This document shows positions 5,851 through 6,063 of a stretch of DNA of 6,063 nt, piece by piece (position 1 is the first letter of the stretch; every line of letters begins with the position of its first letter). The stretch is from Phycisphaerae bacterium (GTDB lineage: Bacteria; Planctomycetota; Phycisphaerae; Sedimentisphaerales; Anaerohalosphaeraceae). A program made the position numbers and the translations under genes. The DNA lies in assembly GCA_021736615.1 (NCBI GenBank), contig JAIPFN010000061.1, forward strand, positions 1-6,063, read 5' to 3'. A model generated the notes under the pieces. The model was given only the letters and a program-made list of their open reading frames with translations, had not been told where the DNA came from and did not search any database.

Positions 5851-6063
5851 CAGCTTCAATTATATCTTTAAGTCATACAGAGAATTACAGATCCGATTCC
5901 CTGCCTTCCCTCGTAGCCCCACCGCCAATGTAGCCCGTTTGAGTACGCTTTGTAACCAGGCACAAAAACCTGATTTTCAGGCTTTAAACAATGATTTCGT
6001 GTATTTTGAGAGGTTTTTGCAGCAGTGGTCATCTATTCAAATTCGGTTCAGTCAGCGGCATCT
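5851..6063. other. Right-edge region, no gene recognised
   Basis: No ORF that I can support. A GC-richer patch (about 5893-5938) carries GTAGCCC twice (5913-5919 and 5930-5936). A small hairpin CCTGA-ttt-TCAGG (5969-5981), read on the minus strand, is followed by TTTTT (complement of 5964-5968). It could be a weak terminator for a minus-strand gene lying to the right of the window. The ten-base word GAGTACGCTT (5941-5950) also occurs at 5180-5189, probably by chance. Confidence 0.4.

Overview
The window looks like an ordinary stretch of bacterial chromosome. It has five protein-coding genes, one of them cut by the left edge, and one long gene-poor gap. The likely source is a Planctomycetota/PVC-type bacterium, possibly of the Phycisphaerae group. 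That is an inference from protein style: a discoidin-domain lipoprotein, a signal-less M48 peptidase, a large TPR protein with a distinctive N-terminus, and few strong Shine-Dalgarno sites. No marker gene fixes the taxonomy, and I hold it at modest confidence.

Left part, plus strand: the 3' portion of a TauE/SafE-family membrane permease ends at 652. After a 211-base gap with an extended -10 promoter (774-801) comes a probable two-gene operon. Its first gene encodes a lipoprotein with a discoidin (F5/8 type C-like) carbohydrate-binding domain (864-1631). Two bases later follows an M48-type zinc metallopeptidase (1634-2410).

Middle: 2411-3493 is AT-rich and has no convincing protein gene. It does contain a consensus extended -10 element (2565-2573), several inverted repeats, an imperfect internal duplication (2972-3053) and a hairpin followed by T-runs (3044-3116). 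Together these could mark a non-coding RNA or a decayed element. A strong intrinsic terminator at 3389-3423 serves the next gene, which comes in from the right.

Right part, minus strand: a 536-residue TPR scaffold protein (3494-5104) is preceded by a 5.1-5.4 kb intergenic region with small dyads. Next is a CspA-family cold-shock protein (5478-5681). The cold-shock gene is a complete single-gene unit: AT-rich upstream tract, promoter, leader of about 100 nt, good ribosome binding site with a GTG start, and a bidirectional terminator. Its leader can be drawn as a classical H-type pseudoknot, which is the most testable novel observation here. The last 200 bases hold no gene that I can support.

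I see no mobile element, CRISPR array, tRNA, rRNA or defence system. No new multi-gene system is evident. The candidates worth a second look are the csp leader structure, the structured part of the 2.4-3.5 kb gap, and the lipoprotein/M48 pair.
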